DNA of 62,000 nucleotides from Glandiceps talaboti (GCF_964340395.1 NC_135570.1:4510322-4572321); one strand, 5' to 3'. Numbered from the stretch's first letter, positions 1 to 12,220 are shown. Numbers and translations: made by a program. The notes: generated by a model from the sequence alone, not told the origin.

Positions 1-278
1 TGCAGACACAAAAGAAGACAAACTCTTACCACACGTGATTTATGTATTGCATTGGAACCATACAAGAGTAATTTTCAAAAATTATGAAATTACTCATTAG
101 TAAAATAAAGTTTTCGTAGTCAAAGCAAATACAGCGAATATCACTTCTTCAAGTTAAGGAAATGTTGTTCATTGTAAACTTCACTGCAAATATTACGTAT
201 TCTAGTCCGTTTCATTCGAAGGAATAAAATGTTTTCCAGTCGTCGTCATTTTCGTAAAACAAGAGGTCGGTGTGAGAG

Positions 279-285
279 TATAAAT
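279..285 (+). promoter_or_regulatory. TATA box of IL-17-like gene 1
   Basis: TATAAAT lies 99 bp upstream of the ATG at 378. The same TATA-to-ATG spacing (about 100-130 bp) is seen for all four IL-17-like genes in the window, which supports it as the core promoter; transcription would be expected to start near 310. A 17-nt word just downstream (302-318, gaagaatcacagaactc) recurs after the TATA box of gene 2. Confidence 0.7.
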
Positions 286-377
286 CGAGCCGAAGCAGAT
301 GGAAGAATCACAGAACTCGACGAGTTAACACAGAACACAAACTCACCGCAAAGAAGAACGAAGAAATATCGAAGAAC

Positions 378-1176
378 ATGGCAATTTGCAGAACACATGT
401 TTTGGTAAGTTATCACTTCATTTAGGGTGAAACAGGAGTTAACGCTAACAGTTTGACTACAATTAGCAGTTTACTATATTAAAAGAAGACGACGTTCCTT
501 AATAATTTGCTGACATTTTGTCAAAGTAACCGATTTATTTTAAAATAAGCGGGATTTTTGAAAGTGCATAATGACGACACTGTAACAAAGAATATATCAT
601 TGATTAACTTATCTATTATGAAGAAGTAAATTTGACAGACCAACTAATGACTGTACATGTGTGACTATTTTTCCCATCTAGGTCGCCATTGGCCTGTGTT
701 TCATGTACGTTACGAGTTGCCTTGGTAACCCTGTCAAGAGACAGGCCTGTCAAGAGCCAAGTTTAGATGATCTCCAAGCCATGTTGAGTACCTACACACC
801 GAACGCTCTTCACTACGGCACTACACCTGGAGCATACAGCCCACCCTCGGATGTTAGCTGTCCGATACCTTACGGAAGTGGCGCACCTTTGGAAATCAGA
901 TCTACCTGTCCATTTTACCAAGTCGAAAACACCGTCATTGGACGCTTTCCACCAACTCTTGTAGAAGCTGAGTGTTACGACTGTGGAAACTGCATCACGG
1001 ATTTGATCATCGGTGAAAACTACCATCCCATGTACGAGTGTGAAAAACTGACTTCAAAGGTTTGGGTTTTACAGAAGTCAGTTCCAGAAGTGTGCACAGC
1101 TGACGATGTGTACGTTTATGAAGCAGTTGAAGTAAACGTTTCTATCGCTTGCACTTGTGGAAGAGAACGATTATAG
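378..1176 (+). CDS. IL17: IL-17-like cytokine 1 (two coding exons)
   Basis: Secreted IL-17-family cytokine, predicted to act outside the cell on IL-17 receptors that signal to NF-kappa-B. Coding exons are 378-404 and 682-1176, with a GTAAGT donor at 405 and an AG acceptor at 680-681, phase 0; the product is 173 aa. Residues 1 to about 24 form a signal peptide (hydrophobic, ending at TSCLG before NPVKRQ). The mature part has ten cysteines, including the family block RSTCPFY, then RFPPTLVEAECYDCGNC, and the C-terminal ACTC pair. It carries one N-glycosylation sequon (NVS) just before ACTC. An internal ATG at 703 would remove the signal peptide, so the spliced start at 378 is preferred. Exon 2 from 715 to 980 is almost identical to gene 2 while the rest is diverged. 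The IL-17 assignment is firm; which vertebrate IL-17 is closest cannot be told. Confidence 0.92.
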
Positions 1177-1571
1177 GTGACATCAAGTAAACAAACCACG
1201 AATTCAATCCTGACTTCTCAAACCATGGAATCTTTGAAACATGACATTTTTCAAAGAGGAGCGTCCTCTAGTGATGCATAGCTGCTGTGACAAAACTTAG
1301 ATATTCTATATTTTCACATTTAAATATTTACTACCAAATGAAATTTTTGAGGCTCTTATTGACTTTTTAGTTTTCTAGAATTGATCTAAAATTTGAAAAT
1401 GGCTGAAAACCCTGCTTTATTACACATTTTACACTGTATTCAATCTATTACCAAGTAAAAGCTAGAGTAATGAGAACTACTTGACTTGGCTTATTTCCGT
1501 TTTATACCACGAAGTCGTTTTTAGAGACAGATTGTATTTATTTAGGAATATATCAATTTATATACAAATAT

Positions 1572-1650
1572 CAACACCTCATGTGGGGTTCATGCTATAT
1601 GTAAGTTACATTTTTGTAACCTTGTGTAAGTTTCATAAACTTATTTTTAG
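1572..1650 (+). other. Conserved 3' element behind IL-17-like gene 1
   Basis: This lies about 400 bp past the stop and before a polyadenylation signal AATAAA at 1785-1790, so it is probably in the 3' UTR. It contains CACCTCATGTGGGG, then a palindromic TGTAAGTTACA and a second GTAAGTTT. Related sequence occurs downstream of genes 2, 3 and 4. The function is unknown; its persistence in four paralogs suggests either constraint or shared descent from the duplicated unit. Confidence 0.6.
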
Positions 1651-1784
1651 AATTTTGAGTATATATATTGTTTTCAAACACTGTTATCTTTTAGAGTATG
1701 GCTTAGAGATTGCCACGGCACGTTTACTAATAACTCTTACGATTTTTTGCATTTGCGTCTGCCGTTTATGGCTTGAAAGCGTTT

Positions 1785-1790
1785 AATAAA
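1785..1790 (+). terminator. Polyadenylation signal of IL-17-like gene 1
   Basis: First canonical AATAAA downstream of the stop codon, 609 bp after it. The predicted 3' UTR contains AT-rich stretches with several ATTTA words, typical of cytokine mRNAs. Confidence 0.5.
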
Positions 1791-1923
1791 ATTGCTAAAA
1801 TCAAACACCGAATGTGAACCTGTTGTCAATATATTGTAACTGGGTGGGTACAAACCGTGAGGTGCTAGGTACCGAATGACATGTGTAACGGATGGGGTAA
1901 GAAGATCAAGATTCTGGTTCTGG

Positions 1924-2016
1924 TTGGTATTCGGGTATTCGGATATGACCCAAGACCTTTATAGTCTTGATTCCGATTGGTATTCGGGTATTCGGATATG
2001 ACCCAAGACCTTTATA
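1924..2016. repeat. Two-copy tandem repeat, 53-bp period
   Basis: A 40-bp segment starting TTGGTATTCGGGTATTCGG at 1924 is repeated exactly at 1977. Each copy itself contains a doubled TATTCGG word. Confidence 0.8.
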
Positions 2017-3556
2017 CTTTTGAATACAGACATCTACCCATCCAGAAATCTTACGATGTTTCTGAATAGTTAAAAAGGATAATAAGAGATCAATCTTAGA
2101 ATTCATTTTTGAAAAGTTTGCAGAAAAATGATCGATCTTCTTTCTCAATCATTTGAACAAAATGATCAAGACACCCCTCCCCACCCTAAACTAACATTTT
2201 TACAAACTCAACATACATCGTCAATCGACTGTACTCAAATATATTAGAGCTTATTAAATAGAACACATGGGTGATTTAAAAACCCCAGTCTTGTTGCCCT
2301 TCACTTCCATGAACCATACTGTATTAGTTACTAATATCGTCACTTTGAAACCGTAAACTGGCAACGAATGCGACCTTATTATGAACCGTTTACTACAGAC
2401 CGAAGTACAAAACGGTCTACTACGGTACCAAAGTACTAGTAACTATATGTATATTGTAATGTCCTATTGATCCTTGGAACCATGAACAATATAGCCGGCC
2501 TCCACAATATTAGTTATTTCCAACTCGCTTGTCTTTGCAAGTATAAGAATGACAATACCAGAACATAACTTGAACTCAAACTCATCAACATCCTGGACAC
2601 TCTTACTCCTAATGGTAGTTAAGGGACTGACAACGTAACTTGTACTATGTACCGTTGTCATTTCAGTACACCAAAGGTTTTTATTGTCATTTGTTAAAAT
2701 TGCTTTGGTAGCATTTTTTCTCCCATTTCTCAATTCACAATAAAGAGACGTATACATTGTATGTACATCTTAAGTTTCAACGGAAGAGTACACATCCCAC
2801 CGTTTAATCCCTATCTTGTAAGTATTTGTATTTTGGAATAAAAAAGTACACTAGCACTGCAGATCGTTCAGTTTGTTTGATGGTCGACTCTCTAGAACAC
2901 AAAATTTTACACTGTAGTAGAATCACTTTGAAAACGAAAGTGTTGGGGCTTTATTAGCACTGTTAGTTGTAAACTTTGCCAAAATGATGTTAGAATTTCT
3001 GATCAGAATATTATTTTTACAGAACCTCTTGGAAGTATCACCACCAAAATAGATTGCAAGATTGTCCATTTTTTTAATTCTACTGGGTGAGTGGAGTACT
3101 TACAATACTGGATGTCAGGAAGTAGTATTCTTGTAGACATTATTATTAAGAATTAACTTGCATTAAGGTTTGACATTGAACAGAAGCTGAGAAGTAAACA
3201 CGATGTTATAGAAAGTTTTTAAAAATTGATGCGATTGATGTAACCTCTTTTGTTTTCCTATGGTATCTGTACATGAGAGTGTTGGTAATAAAAGATAACA
3301 AAGCCATCTTTAGTTTCCATGGTAACGTTTATCCGTTTATACTCCTTATAATTATTATTCATTTTTGTATTCCTACTCTGGTTCCACTTATACTGTTACC
3401 TTTTATCTGTTTTTTCCACCCATTATTGTTTTTTTGGATTTTCATCTGCGATTAAGTACTTTTACCAATATTTCTGTATCATTCTCTAGTTAGGCCATTT
3501 TACGTACGTCCCGACTCCCTGAGGAAGATCCATTGTGAGGGACTGAAAGGTGGGAA

Positions 3557-3842
3557 TATATTTATTTATTTATTTATTTATTCAGCTTTGACATAAAGTC
3601 AGGATGAGTCACACAGGTGACTAACACCTATAGAAAGCGACCCTCCTCAATGTTCAGTGTTAATGCAGGAGGAAACCGGAGTACCTGGGGAAAACCTGTG
3701 TTGTTCGGTAGAGTCAAACTGAACGACACTCTTCTTACTTACAGCATGGTAAATTTAATTGAACCCTGAATGAGGTTCGAACCCCGACTGCAGTGGTAAG
3801 AGGCAAGTGGTTTAACTTTAACCACTTGGCCACTGACAACCC
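3557..3842 (-). mobile_element. tRNA-derived SINE, copy A
   Basis: Read on the minus strand it starts with a tRNA Ser/Leu-like head: box A like TGGCCAAGTGG near 3830, box B GGTTCGAACC near 3780. A middle part follows that contains GGTACTCCGGTTTCCTCC, and it ends in a (TAAA)n tail at 3557-3583. A second copy lies at 29582-29770. I cannot name the family with certainty. Confidence 0.75.
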
Positions 3843-5475
3843 AATATACTTTTATTTGAAGCAGACTTTGTTTTATCGCCACTCTTCACGTTTTCATCGA
3901 GTCTGGATCAAATATTTAGACTGATTATATAGCGCCACATTTTCAGCTAATCAAAATCTAATATCTAACCATCGCCAATAAATCTAAAAGTTATCAAATT
4001 TGGCCTTTTAAAGTGTTTCAAAGTATTATTTGTTACACTAGATAACTGAAGCAGTGAAAACACACGAGTAAAATGTCATAAATTTATTGTTTAAGGTCAG
4101 TCGTGAACCCAGATTTAAAAATCAAGCCTCCGACGTCATTGTCGAAGTGCAAAAATGTGGAGTCTTTTGTTTAGCTTTCAAAATTAGATGAGTAATTATT
4201 TGTCAAATCATTGAAAAAAATACTCTTTTAATACAGTATATCAACGAGAAAACTGAAATCAGATAAATTACATTTTTAAGTAATTTATTCAGTAGAACAC
4301 AGTCCCAATAGGCTATATGGAGGGATTGTGATTAGAAGTCACATTGCCTATACAAATTTACTGTAGAAAGTTATTCTCGTGTCTTTCAGTGACGAGCTTC
4401 TACTATATATGCGAGACAATTTCGGTATGGCGTGTGTTTTATCGAGAGTAGTCTAGGGGTTTATCGAGGTCAAGGTCTCCTTCAAGACGTTGTAACCAAT
4501 CCAAAAAGGCGTTACAAATTAGCTCTGCTAGACGTGTTATTTTCGATGTGCATGTTCTTCGGATTCGAAGGTATGTACTTCACGAGGTAAGGAAACTCGA
4601 GGTGTCTTTAGGGACAGAAAATGTGATTTTTACAGCTGTTGTAGTTTTCGATCCAACTTGTCTTTTTTGTCGGACAAATTGTTGAAAGATAAACGAAATA
4701 AATTTGAGAAAATGGTCACTTGTCATGTGTTTGTTACGTAGGGTTCAGTAGTAACAGACAATTAATATACAGTGCCTGCACTCAGACCACAAAAAGAACG
4801 GTCTGAGGTCTACACGGGCACTGTCGTCTGTCGTGTCGACAGTTAACAGTCACGATGTATATGGTGAAACTGTACCGAGGTTTTAATATTAACCTGGGAT
4901 TCGAAAAACAATGACTATAGATACATTTTGAGAAATTTACAAAGCGTGTACATGTCAAGTTGGCGTATCGGAATATAGGATGTATACAGTGCTGTGTCAA
5001 TAAGGAAGTTCCACCACTAATCTTAAGTGTCTCTTTATCATGCTGTACACCCGGGGTTACGAAGAAGCGTGCGTTTGTTTGTTTGAATGTAACCTTGCCT
5101 ACTATTACACGCCTTCTTTTATAGCTTGATCGGTAGTCGACGGGGAAGTGTACCTATGCGGGCCCTAGTGGATGTTGATAGTACGGTCATATCTCTTATG
5201 TTTATCGAGGCAACACCTTCAAATAAAATAGATTATATAATGTACTTTAACTTTGGACTTTTAGTCATTTGTCATGATCAAAATATATTTGGAACGATTG
5301 CTCATGAACAAAACACAGAGATACTTTACATACCGTAACCATAACGACTAAGCCGGGGAAGTCCGTCCTCGTAATACCTGTGGTGCCAAATCACATATAG
5401 ACAAACTGGCTTGAACAAAAATTTCCCCAAGTCTTCGAATTCGTCATTTTCTTTAAAAAATATTATACCTGTGTG

Positions 5476-5483
5476 TATAAATA
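5476..5483 (+). promoter_or_regulatory. TATA box of IL-17-like gene 2
   Basis: TATAAATA lies 127 bp before the ATG at 5603. Downstream (5500-5516) lies the same 17-nt word seen after the TATA box of gene 1. Two near-matches to the kappa-B consensus lie upstream: GGGGAAGTCC at 5355-5364 and GGGGAAATTT on the minus strand near 5419-5428. Both are imperfect. Confidence 0.7.
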
Positions 5484-5602
5484 GGCAGAATGTCTGCTGA
5501 AGAATCACAGAACTCCAAGATTCAACTTGAACCCAAACATTTCAAATTTATCAGATACAAGAACAACTCGTGTACGAAGCAAGATATAATATTATATGAA
5601 TG

Positions 5603-6438
5603 ATGGCAGTCTCAATGAAAAACACAGTGGTAAGTGTAGCACATACTTGTCTGTGAGTGTAGTAAATATTTTAAATTGATGCAGAGATATACCTATCTGG
5701 TGTACGATACTCCGTGTTTTTAATATAGTTACGAAATAATGCTAACAAGATGGTAGAAATGAATTTTCTTCATACAGTTTCATGACTTAACATGTAAAAT
5801 CATTTAAAAAACACATAAGCAAAATTCTGATCGGGCCACATTTTTACTGGTCATTTCAACACACTGTCCTCGGTTTTTATTTATCTCGCTATCTTTAACA
5901 ATCATAAAATACATATTAACAACATATTATTTCCCTCTTTCCTTTAAAGATCACATCCTTTCTCTTCGTGATGTACCTTACAAGTTGCCTTGGTAACCCT
6001 GTCAAGAGACAGTCCTGTCAAGAGCCAAGTTTAGGTGATCTCCAAGCCATGTTGAGTACCTACACACCGAACGCTCTTCATTACGGCACTACACCTGGAG
6101 CATACAGCCCGCCCTCAGATGTTAGCTGTCCGATATCTTACGGAAGTGGCGCACCTTTGGAAATCAGATCTACCTGTCCATTTTACCAAGTCGAAAACAC
6201 CGTTATTGGACGTTTTCCACCAACTCTTGTAGAAGCAGAGTGTTACGAGTGTGATGGCTGTATTACCGATCTGATTAGAAACCAAGATTATCATCCTATG
6301 TGGGCATGTGAACAATTGAAGTCAAAAGTCTGGGCTCTGGAGAAGACCGAAACTTGCAGTGATGAAGGTTTTTACGTTTACGAAGCAATTGAAATTTATG
6401 TCTCTCTCGCCTGCACTTGTGGCAGAGAAGTAGTTTAA
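5603..6438 (+). CDS. IL17: IL-17-like cytokine 2 (two coding exons)
   Basis: Secreted IL-17-family cytokine with the same gene plan as gene 1. Coding exons are 5603-5629 and 5950-6438, with a GTAAGT donor at 5630 and an AG acceptor at 5948-5949, phase 0; the product is 171 aa. An in-frame ATG directly upstream (5600) would add one Met, and an out-of-frame ATG sits at 5596. The signal peptide ends before NPVKRQSC. All ten mature cysteines of gene 1 are present (SCQEP, SCPIS, TCPFY, ECYECDGC, WACEQ, ETCSD, ACTC). The NVS glycosylation sequon of gene 1 is lost (YVS here). Residues encoded by 5983-6248 differ from gene 1 at nine bases only, whereas the C-terminal third differs at most codons, including silent positions. 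Its role as a ligand is inferred from the family. Confidence 0.92.
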
Positions 6439-6584
6439 ATCACAGACAAGTTACTTGTCCGTGTTTAAGTCAAGTAAACCTCAGACCACAACAGGAAAGT
6501 AGCTCAGAGTAAACTAAGGGCGCTGGTCAAGTTACAAAACCTTTTTAAGGTTCGAACGTCAGAGATTTTACAAATTTTAGGGAT

Positions 6585-6635
6585 TTTTATATATTTATAC
6601 ATTTTGCACTCTTATTTATACTATTTATTAGAAAT
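6585..6635 (+). promoter_or_regulatory. AU-rich element-like cluster in the 3' UTR of IL-17-like gene 2
   Basis: Three ATTTA words (ATATTTATAC, TTATTTATAC, CTATTTATTAG) lie within about 50 nt and begin about 150 nt after the stop. Such AU-rich elements commonly make cytokine mRNAs unstable; the function here is inferred. Confidence 0.35.
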
Positions 6636-7067
6636 TATGGGGTACAAAATTTTATGATTTATATTTACAAGTAATATACATCCAGATGAATTTTTTTTTC
6701 GAATATGTTACTTAGTACTATTATCCACAAAGCAAGTTACGTTTTAAAGTAATAGTAAGCTTCCAAGTAAGTGATCGTATGACAAGCACAATGTGACTGT
6801 TAGTATCATTTATATTTTAGATTATGCATATATTTGCATATTTTCAACGTAGACCTAGTGACGTCATTCTAATGAAATGACGTTATTGGTGCGCACGCAT
6901 CTCTTGGTTTGAAAAGTACGACCAGATGATGTCATTTCTCAGTGATTGAGCATGCCAAACGTCATTTATCGATCGATTACGTCAAATGCCATAATGATGT
7001 AGATATATATGTACTGTTTACAAGAACGGAAGACTCACGTCGCTGCGCATGTGCAGCAGTGACAGAT

Positions 7068-7165
7068 AACACCCCATGTGGGGTAAGGTTATATATTATG
7101 TATGTTACGTTCAAGTGACAATTATGTAAGTTTTGTAAACTTATAAATTATAAGTAGGAATTTTC
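7068..7165 (+). other. Conserved 3' element behind IL-17-like gene 2
   Basis: Matches the element behind gene 1: CACCCCATGTGGGGT (a palindrome around ACCCCATGTGGGGT), then ATGTATGTTACGTT, AGTGAC and TGTAAGTTTTGTAAACTTATA. It lies about 630 bp after the stop; the next AATAAA is at 7645-7650. Confidence 0.6.
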
Positions 7166-9204
7166 TAACCATTACACGAGTAACTTATTTATCTTAAGGA
7201 TAAGTGCGACGAATTCGAGTGCGCATTTCATACACGCATTGTGAAACTCAAACAATTCAAAACGCTGTTGAATTGAGATACAGTAGTTGCCTTTGCTTGG
7301 CTAAATGATGAAAAGTTATGATCATCAAAAAATGTGTAAGATAGTATAAGATTGACAAATAATGACATACCTAAGGGGTTCAATTATTTTATACGAATTT
7401 AATGGGGAAGTTTTTACGTAAAAGTAGACATAATGCATTGTTACCATGGAAACAAGTACGGTGACCCCCAGTTTTCAACTCATTAATGTTGGAGAATGTT
7501 TTTGGAACGTTTTGGTAAATTGAGACAACTTTTAAGAAATGTACATTTTGTAGTACTTGTCACTCTTCTTGCCATTGTAATTTTATATATACATACTAAG
7601 CTTTGTTAATTTATTATTTTTGGTTCTGCTGAACAAAGATTTTAAATAAAATGACAATAATAATTTTAAAAAAGTCACTTTGTGTGTGTTTCCTTTCATG
7701 TAATCGACACATTTGTAAAAGTCTGTTGAGGCATTTGTACAAATGGCTAAAACACATAACAGGTAATCAAGACCACGAGTAAGCACACAAGAAAGTATTA
7801 AACTTTAATATGCACGGTGATGTTTCTATAGATAGGAAGCGATAAACGCATGCGCAGACTTGAAGTGAAGAGGTGATCACGTGTCCTTACTCTGGTCTGT
7901 TTATAAATCACGAATAAAAAGTTCAAAAACAAAACTTAATAACTAGTATCAAACTGTCACTTCAAAAATATATTACAATACCTACGCCTTGTTTACATCA
8001 GAGCCATAAATAATTTATGCTGATCAAATTGGAGGTCTTTTTACAGGTCGAAAATAGAGAACTATAAGACCACAATTAGGGTAAAATATGAACTTGATCT
8101 ATTTGACAATCATACGATATGGTTGTACACTCAAAACAACAGTGTCAGAATAATTGTAAATGATGTCTCTATCTTGCTGGTAATTTTAGAAGGTTTTTTG
8201 ATAATTTGAAAAGTAGATAAATGGAGCGAACAATTTTATTTGACAAAATGCGAGTACGGTACAGATTTTGAAAACAAGGTCAGGCTTGGCACATATCACA
8301 GACTAGAACTGCACTGATTGTTCACGAAATGACGCGTCGTAGAATGTCCAATTAGTAAAGACTGTGGCTAACGTAGTAACAATTGGAGTTACAGAGCGGA
8401 TAAAGTGATAACCAAGTGGGCAGTTAAATCACGTAAGATTATGAGGCACACAGGGCCGGTTTCAAATCTTATAGACAAAAATAAAATATTCAGAAGGTGA
8501 TGTAAAAATTTACAGGACACAAGGATTAGATTTTACTCACCAGTCTGTTCCCGAAATCATGGCATGGAGACGCCGCCAAACTAGATTACTATCTACAAAT
8601 GCCCCACGGCATGACTGTCCTCACAAATCAAATTCCGGAATGACAAAACTGATAGAAACACTTGTTCCACAAATGCCAGATGTTGAAATACATTGGCCAA
8701 TCACTGGTCTCTTTCTGGCAATGACTTGCTAATTTGCGTACACATCCTCAAACCCAATTGACCAATTTGTGACCACACAGGTGTGTTTGCTGTCCATTCA
8801 AACTCATGATCTTTCAGTAGGGTGAGGATTCATCGTTTTCTATTTGGGCCAAATTTTTTTTCTGTAATAATAAGTTGTTAAACATGTGATTGGTGTGAAC
8901 GTGGTGTAAGCTGCATGCTAAATTACATAACCACTAGTACTGTGAAAGCATCCAGTCAATTCGCTACAGAAAAAAATGGACGTTGCTGGCGCTCTATCGT
9001 ACGAGAATTGATTACTACTCAAATCAGCGCCTACGACGACTCGGACGAATCTTGACAGTAGAAGTTATCATGATAGATTTTACCGTCTGCTGGTATCATA
9101 AAAGTACTTCGGAAATCAAGCTGTAGACAAATTAAGATAGAGATAAACTCAAACTATTATTGTTACATGTGGGAGATAACCACAAGTTGATGACAGTAGC
9201 ACAA

Positions 9205-9275
9205 CGTCGTAAACCACAGGTCTCTTTACGGCACCACCCATCGTCGTAAATCACAGGCCTGTTTACGGCACCAGA
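9205..9275. repeat. Doubled copy of the CGTCGTAAA..TTTACGGCACC dispersed repeat
   Basis: Two units in a row each run from CGTCGTAAA to TTTACGGCACC. Related sequence lies at 10447-10640 and at 32335-32395, so this belongs to an interspersed family. Confidence 0.55.
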
Positions 9276-10124
9276 ACTTATCGCTATTTCGTTGCTTCAG
9301 CTGAAATATGTGCTCTGACTGGCGAGAATGTGTTTTCCTACTTGAAAAGACCATGTTAAACAGTATCGACCAAATTCTTGTTTGTAACTCAATAAATTAC
9401 AAAAATCCAAAAGGTGTAAAAAGTTGTGTTCGTGAGTATTGAATTCTTGAGTATTAATGACGTGGAAAAGTTGTGTCATTGCACTTACAAAAACAAATAT
9501 TTTACACATTTAATTTTCTTTGCAATTTATTGAGTTACAAACAAGGAACGTTGTTTGACATTTTTTTTCAAGTATGAAATCATAATGGAATTAAAAATCC
9601 CCAATAATGAATACCCATTTTTCATCTATGTGGCCACTTGAGATTCGAAAAATATGCAAATTGACAGTGACCTACCATCACGTGATCATGATGAGACTGT
9701 GTCCAAAGTTAGCAAGAAATACAACAGGGAAACTGATTGTGACTTGAGGTTTTGAGCACACGTGGTTAAAAGAAAACGTACGCGGAAGTCTTCGCCAATA
9801 TTTTCTTAACTTCCGCTTGAGACTGTTCATCGTAGAATAGGGGAACCCGGAAGTACAGATCTGCTTAAGATAGTCACAAGGACTTGAATACCTTGTCAAA
9901 GTGCCTTTTGTTAATCCATAATGGTTTTAACACAATAACTATTGTTTGTCCAGTTTTAGTCACGACTTCTGTACATCACAGAAAAATAGAGCTAACAGTT
10001 AATTCATCCGAAATCTATGACAAAACATGCATAGCACAAATACTTCCATTCACACTTATGACATTGCACAACTTTGAATTTCTGGTGTTGATGTTATAGA
10101 CATGTTAGTATATGACAAGTACAC

Positions 10125-10290
10125 GAAATGGAATTTCCTTGGGGTTTCACTCATGAGACATTTTCCACAGAGATAGACACAATTCAACTCTAGACTACCA
10201 ATAATAGAGACACAACACACAGCAGGATCCTTTACCCAATCCCATTTTAAGTGATGAGGCATTGCTATTCTTTGACAGTGCAGAAGAAAC
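10125..10290 (+). mobile_element. Dispersed repeat (CAGGATCCTTTACCCAAT family), copy A
   Basis: Shares a sequence order (TTTCACTCATGAGAC, then AGATAGACA, AGAGACACAA, then the family word, then TGCTATTCTTT) with copies at 15420-15500 and 61210-61385 (inverted). It is non-coding and probably a non-autonomous transposon relic. Confidence 0.6.
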
Positions 10291-12213
10291 AAGACTTCTG
10301 TTGAAAAAATGACACATGGATTTCATGATTTAATACCTTCAATTATTCTTTAATTTCGAAGTCAGTGATTATCAACATGGTAACTTGTCTCTGCTATCAC
10401 ATCCCCACTGTGTGCGACACCTTTAGCCTAATGAAAGTGAATAAGTATCGGTCAACGTCGTAAAGTATTGTCCCCTTTGTGGCAGTGACCGCACGATTGT
10501 ACGCACTGTGTCAGAAGAAAAAAACCAATGTTCCCACTTCAGGTGCTCGGACTTACGCTATCACCTTAGTAACAATCTAAACTCTAATTTAATAAAAAGT
10601 GTTAATGTCCTCTTTTACGGCACCGTCTAAACGGAATTTTCGGTGTGTCACAGAAGTGATATATGCACTGGTTTCCGACAATGCAAAAATAGTGACTGGC
10701 CATTATTTGTAACCCTCCCTGAGTAAAGGAGCCAAATTCAGAGAAACAGATAATTTATTTTTCATTTCCCTTTTTTAAAAAAAATATGTATCAACAGAAA
10801 ATTAGTTCGTTTTCATATTTTCTCGGTAAACTACAACCTTCCAAGAATAGGAACTTGATTTTGAAATTCTGTATTTTTGTTTACGCTCAGAATATTCAGA
10901 TGTAGTTTCCCCGAAAGGAAAAAAAGGACTTTATTCTTTATTTAAATAACTCAAAACTTGTATAGGTATTGTATCTCAATATGTTATTTCGGAAACATGA
11001 AGATCGCACAATGAGTGTAAAAATAGTTGAAAGTACTGTTACAGTAGGGGGCCACATATACTCTGATAGATATCAAACATTCATAGACCAAAAAAAACTT
11101 GAAGAACAAATGACAATAAAAGTAGGAGGTAAATAAAGAAATTCCGAGTTCCCGTCATCAGATTTTAATCAGATTGGGCCACAAAGTGTCATTCTTGCAT
11201 ATAATTTGAGTTGCTATTACCTTTTTAAAAAATTGGACAGCTTGTTATCCCCAACGCAATTCAAGACGTATCAAGAATCATAACTGCGCATGCCTCAATC
11301 ATGTCTGAATAATTCAATGTTATAAATTCCAGTTGGTAAATTTTAAATCAAACATTGAGACATTAATAAATTCATCCGTTGCAAAATAAGACTCGAATCG
11401 TGACATTTTAATTGCACTCTGAACAATTAATTCTAGTACACTCATTGCGAGGGTGACCATAATTCAACACAATCTGATTTGCTTTTTCTTAATAGATCGT
11501 ATCTCTGCTGTACCCAAACACTTCACGACTCACTGACACGGCTAAAGCGTCGTGGACACAAGCCGTACGCGTACTATATTTCCGTTGATATGTCAGGGGT
11601 AATTGTTCTCCACTCTACGGTCACATTTACCGTTGCTATGAACAGTACTTTACAAACAATGGAATGGGGAAGTATCGTTGTCTCTTACTAACTGACCCAT
11701 CACCCCAATGTTGCGTATGAACGTTCGAAACAAGCAAGGTATTCTTTTAAAAAACACAAGAGAAAAAACAATATACATACATTGTATAGTCACTTGAGGT
11801 GACCAAATAAGAAACATTTTTAGTTTTATTTTACTTCCATACTTTCTAACGCCTAAAACGTGATTCCTATCCATATCCATATCCACTTCTAGGTGGGACG
11901 AGAAGGGAAACTAACGGTCAATTAAAACAGTTATCCGATGACGTCATGTCTATTGTACGACAACGTACCTTTTAACATTCCTCAGATGTGTACGGATATT
12001 CTTGAGTGATAGATCAGAAATGGAAGTTATAAATAACTTAGTCTAATTACAAGGGTTTCCACGTGATGTATGATCAATTAGTCGTCGTCATTGTTATAAC
12101 GATCTTCTAAATCGTTTCACCTATGTTACTTTTAAAGAAAAGTTACAAAATTCCCTTTTTTTCCAGAATGTCGAGATCAAATAAAATTTGGAAGTGTATA
12201 ATTTGGCAAAATG

Positions 12214-12220
12214 TATAAAT
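12214..12220 (+). promoter_or_regulatory. TATA box of IL-17-like gene 3
   Basis: TATAAAT lies 117 bp upstream of the ATG at 12331, matching the spacing of its paralogs. A near kappa-B match (GGGAATTTTG, minus strand) lies at 12146-12155. Confidence 0.6.

Larger units (their letters stand above)
1791..5475. other. Intergenic, IL-17-like genes 1 to 2
   Basis: AT-rich DNA without a supportable gene. It holds a 53-bp-period tandem repeat (1924-2016), a tRNA-derived SINE on the minus strand (3557-3842) and a short palindrome with arms CTCAGACC/GGTCTGAG (4781-4807). Open frames here are short and show no recognisable family. Confidence 0.6.
7651..12213. other. Intergenic, IL-17-like genes 2 to 3
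   Basis: No supportable gene. The stretch contains fragments of two dispersed repeat families (9205-9275 with a CGTCGTAAAnCACAGG word, and 10125-10290) and a fragment near 11160-11180 matching the end of the foldback element at 50706-51189. All open frames are short, without family features. Confidence 0.55.

Noticed and set aside
3780-3842. tRNA Ser/Leu gene on the minus strand
   Set aside because: Only the A and B box parts resemble a tRNA; the sequence continues into a SINE body and tail, and a second decayed copy exists at 29582-29770.
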